From NCBI RefSeq assembly GCF_041365695.1, contig NZ_JBGFSJ010000003.1, positions 186,001 to 250,000 on the forward strand: a stretch of 64,000 bases of DNA. Direction: 5' to 3'. Below, piece by piece: positions 61,964-64,000 of the stretch. The notes under the pieces are model-generated. The model saw nothing but the letters and a program-made list of their open reading frames with translations. It was not told the origin of the DNA and searched no databases. Numbering within the stretch: position 1 is the first letter of the stretch; every line of letters starts with the position of its first letter. Source of the stretch: Rhodosalinus sp041365695. GTDB lineage: Bacteria > Pseudomonadota > Alphaproteobacteria > Rhodobacterales > Rhodobacteraceae. The translations under genes were made by a program, and so were the position numbers.

Positions 61964-64000
61964 TCAGCTGCACCCGGAGGTCGCCCCGCAGGTGTTGCAT
62001 TTCATGCAGGTGCCGTTGCGCACCAGCGTGTAGTTGCCGCATTCGCCGCACGCCTCGCCCTCGTAGCCCTGCATCCGCGCGCGGGTGGCGGCGTCGAGGG
62101 GCGCGGCGGTTTCCATCGTCGCCGTCGCCGCCATCACCGTGGCGCTGGTGCGGGTCGTCTCGGGCGCGAGGGTCTGCAGCGGGGCCGCCGCGTCGTCGGG
62201 CCGGGCGAAGCCCCGGGCCGAGGGCTGGCCGCCCTGCAGCACCACCAGTTCCTGCGGCAGGCGCTTGCGGAGATAGCCGGTGGAGCTGATCTGCTTGAGC
62301 ACCTCCAGCGACTTCGACGCCGTGCTTTCCGACAGTTTCCTGACGTTCGACACGCCTTCCTCCTCGCCGCGGCCGAGGTCGTCGAAGGTCGCGCCCTCCG
62401 GCTTGACGTGGGCGAGATCCGTCCGGTCGAGATAGCTCACGGCAAGCTCGCGGAAGATGTAGTCGAGGATCGAGGTCGCGTTCTTGATAGAGTCGTTGCC
62501 CTGCACCAGCCCTGCGGGCTCGAACTTGGTGAAGGTGAACGCGTCCACGAACTCCTCGAGCGGCACGCCGTATTGCAGGCCAACCGAGACCGCGATGGCG
62601 AAGTTGTTCATCATCGCGCGGAAGCCCGCGCCCTCCTTGTGCATGTCGATGAAGATCTCGCCAAGCTGGCCGTCCGCGTATTCGCCTGTGCGCAGATAGA
62701 CCTTGTGGCCGCCCACTATGGCCTTCTGCGTGTAGCCCTTGCGACGTTCCGGCAGCTTGCTGCGCGCGGCGCGGGAGATCTCCTTGACCACGATCTTCTC
62801 GACCACCTTCTCGGCCAGCACCTGCGCCTTTTCCTGCGGCGTGCCGCTTTCCAGCACCTCGGCGGCCTCGTCGTCGTCCTCCACGAGCGCGGCGGCGAGC
62901 GGCTGCGACAGCTTGGAGCCGTCACGGTAGAGCGCGTTGGCCTTCACGCCGAGGCTCCAGGAAAGCTCGTAGGCTTTCTGGCAGTCCTCGATGGTGGCGT
63001 CGTTGGGCATGTTGATCGTCTTGGAGATCGCGCCCGAGACGAAGCTCTGCGCGGCCGCCATCATGTGGATGTGGCTCTTCACCGACAGGAAGCGCTTGCC
63101 CCGCTTGCCGCAGGGGTTCGCGCAGTCGAAGATGGAAAGGTGCTCGTCCTTGAGGTAGGGCGCGCCCTCCAGCGTCATCGTTCCGCAGACGTGGTCGTTC
63201 GCGGCGTCGATCTCGGCCTTGGTGAAGCCCAGGTGACGCAGCAGGTCGAAGGAGGGATCGTTGAGCTTCTCGGGCGCGATGCCCAGCCGCTCGCGGCAGA
63301 ACTCCTCGCCCAGCGTCCACTGGTTGAAGACGAAGCGGATGTCGAAGGCCTGCCCGAGCGCCGCCTCCACGCGCGCCAGCGCCGCGTCGTCGAAACCCTT
63401 GGCGCGCAGCGTCGACACGTTGATCGCCGGCGCCTGACCGATGGAGCCGTGGCCGACGGCGTAGGCGACGATCTCCTCGATCTGGGCCGAGCCGTAGCCC
63501 AGCTTCTCGAGCGCGGCCGGCACCGAGCGGTTGATGATCTTGAAATAGCCGCCGCCCGCGAGCTTCTTGAACTTCACCAGCGCGAAGTCGGGCTCGATGC
63601 CGGTCGTGTCGCAATCCATCACCAGCCCGATCGTGCCGGTGGGCGCGATGACGGTGGCCTGCGCGTTGCGGTAGCCGTGCTTCTGGCCGAGCGCGAGCGC
63701 CTCGTCCCAGGCCGCCATGGCGAGCTCCACCAGCCGCGCGTCGGGGCAGTTCGCATGGTCGAGCGGCACCGGCTTCACCGCGAGATCCTCGTAGCCGTGG
63801 CCGTTTCCGTGGGCCGCGTTGCGGTGGTTTCGGATGACGCGAAGCATGTGCGCGCGGTTGCGCTCGTAGCCAGCGAAGGGGCCGACCTCGCTCGCGATCT
63901 CGGCGGAGGTGGCATAGGCCACGCCCGTCATGATCGCGCTGAGCGCGCCGCAGAGCGCGCGGCCCTCGTCCGAATCGTAGCCGTAGCCCATCTGCATGAG
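61964..64000 (-). CDS. nrdJ: Vitamin B12-dependent (class II) ribonucleotide reductase, C-terminal part
   Basis: Adenosylcobalamin-dependent enzyme that makes deoxyribonucleotides with or without oxygen. The visible 678 residues are the C-terminal half or so of a protein that is normally about 1,200 residues; the N-terminal part lies beyond the right edge. Clear motifs are TVIAPTGTIGLVMDCDTTG, IFDCANPCGKRGKRFL and SGAISKTINMPNDATIEDCQ. The C-terminal zinc-ribbon reads CGECGNYTLVRNGTCMKCN and ends CGATSGCS, used for re-reduction of the active site. A TTCG-loop terminator follows. Confidence 0.96.
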   Translation of the reverse strand, partial: LMQMGYGYDSDEGRALCGALSAIMTGVAYATSAEIASEVGPFAGYERNRAHMLRVIRNHRNAAHGNGHGYEDLAVKPVPLDHANCPDARLVELAMAAWDEALALGQKHGYRNAQATVIAPTGTIGLVMDCDTTGIEPDFALVKFKKLAGGGYFKIINRSVPAALEKLGYGSAQIEEIVAYAVGHGSIGQAPAINVSTLRAKGFDDAALARVEAALGQAFDIRFVFNQWTLGEEFCRERLGIAPEKLNDPSFDLLRHLGFTKAEIDAANDHVCGTMTLEGAPYLKDEHLSIFDCANPCGKRGKRFLSVKSHIHMMAAAQSFVSGAISKTINMPNDATIEDCQKAYELSWSLGVKANALYRDGSKLSQPLAAALVEDDDEAAEVLESGTPQEKAQVLAEKVVEKIVVKEISRAARSKLPERRKGYTQKAIVGGHKVYLRTGEYADGQLGEIFIDMHKEGAGFRAMMNNFAIAVSVGLQYGVPLEEFVDAFTFTKFEPAGLVQGNDSIKNATSILDYIFRELAVSYLDRTDLAHVKPEGATFDDLGRGEEEGVSNVRKLSESTASKSLEVLKQISSTGYLRKRLPQELVVLQGGQPSARGFARPDDAAAPLQTLAPETTRTSATVMAATATMETAAPLDAATRARMQGYEGEACGECGNYTLVRNGTCMKCNTCGATSGCS

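Noticed and set aside
1..64000. Genomic island, prophage or transposon
   Set aside because: Gene content is housekeeping or widely conserved in the group, with no integrase, transposase, att repeats or compositional break beyond the short AT patch at 44821-44847.

Overview
The window is strongly GC-rich DNA, densely coding on both strands. Operon order and gene types point to an alphaproteobacterium of the Rhodobacteraceae/Roseobacter group. The main reasons are the bamA-skp-fabZ-lpxA-lpxI-lpxB run using LpxI rather than LpxH, a B12-dependent class II ribonucleotide reductase, a class II DAHP synthase, two Tat-exported oligopeptide-type binding proteins, and the bdhA/patatin pair. I see no phage, transposase, integrase, CRISPR array, rRNA or tRNA. 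The window reads as ordinary chromosome, with its novelty mostly between the genes.

Layout. 1-4762 (minus): end of an oligopeptide/nickel-type ABC importer (two permeases and a Tat-exported binding protein) with an AraC-type regulator upstream. 4859-5710: miaA. 5861-18152 (plus): a long housekeeping and envelope block: pyrH, frr, uppS, cdsA, dxr, rseP, a previously unnamed 41-residue membrane peptide, bamA, skp, fabZ, lpxA, lpxI, lpxB. 18176-19181: an IalB-like secreted protein and, between it and a HerA-type ATPase, two candidate small RNA genes on the minus strand. 20894-22552: an orphan close paralogue of the first binding protein. 22624-27835 (minus): a complete branched-chain amino acid importer, livK-livG-livF-livH-livM. 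27992-35985: a sugar dehydrogenase, a GlxA-type regulator, DAHP synthase, a PAS protein, yicC-gmk, a gamma carbonic anhydrase-like protein and a trans-sulfuration-type PLP enzyme.

36077-43380 (plus): a complete phosphate-starvation locus, phoR-[Pho box]-pstS-pstC-pstA-pstB-phoU-phoB. PhoR shows no membrane segment. 43529-46118: an FAD oxidoreductase, then aroQ translationally coupled to a LuxR-type regulator, preceded by a perfect 16-bp AT-only-core palindrome. 46119-46534 has no convincing gene but carries five successive stem-loops. 46535-48307 (minus): tsf and rpsB. 48510-50314: pseudouridine salvage (kinase and glycosidase). 50402-53088: a DUF502 membrane protein, a patatin-like lipase and 3-hydroxybutyrate dehydrogenase. 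53184-53261: a third small RNA candidate with a good promoter and terminator.

53375-55317: an orphan YejA-like binding protein fused in translation to an entericidin-like lipoprotein. 55334-59915: an XRE-cupin regulator facing a compact cassette (acyl-CoA ligase, DsbA-like thioredoxin-fold protein, 2-TM potassium channel, Bcr/CflA transporter). 60018-61232: icd with a textbook terminator. 61395-61820: a DUF2267 protein. 61964-64000 (minus): the C-terminal part of nrdJ, cut by the window edge.

Most of the window serves membrane biogenesis, lipid A synthesis, translation, nutrient import (peptides, branched-chain amino acids, phosphate) and central metabolism. The items most worth a second look are the three small RNA candidates, the hairpin array, the palindrome before aroQ-luxR, and the small ORF between rseP and bamA.
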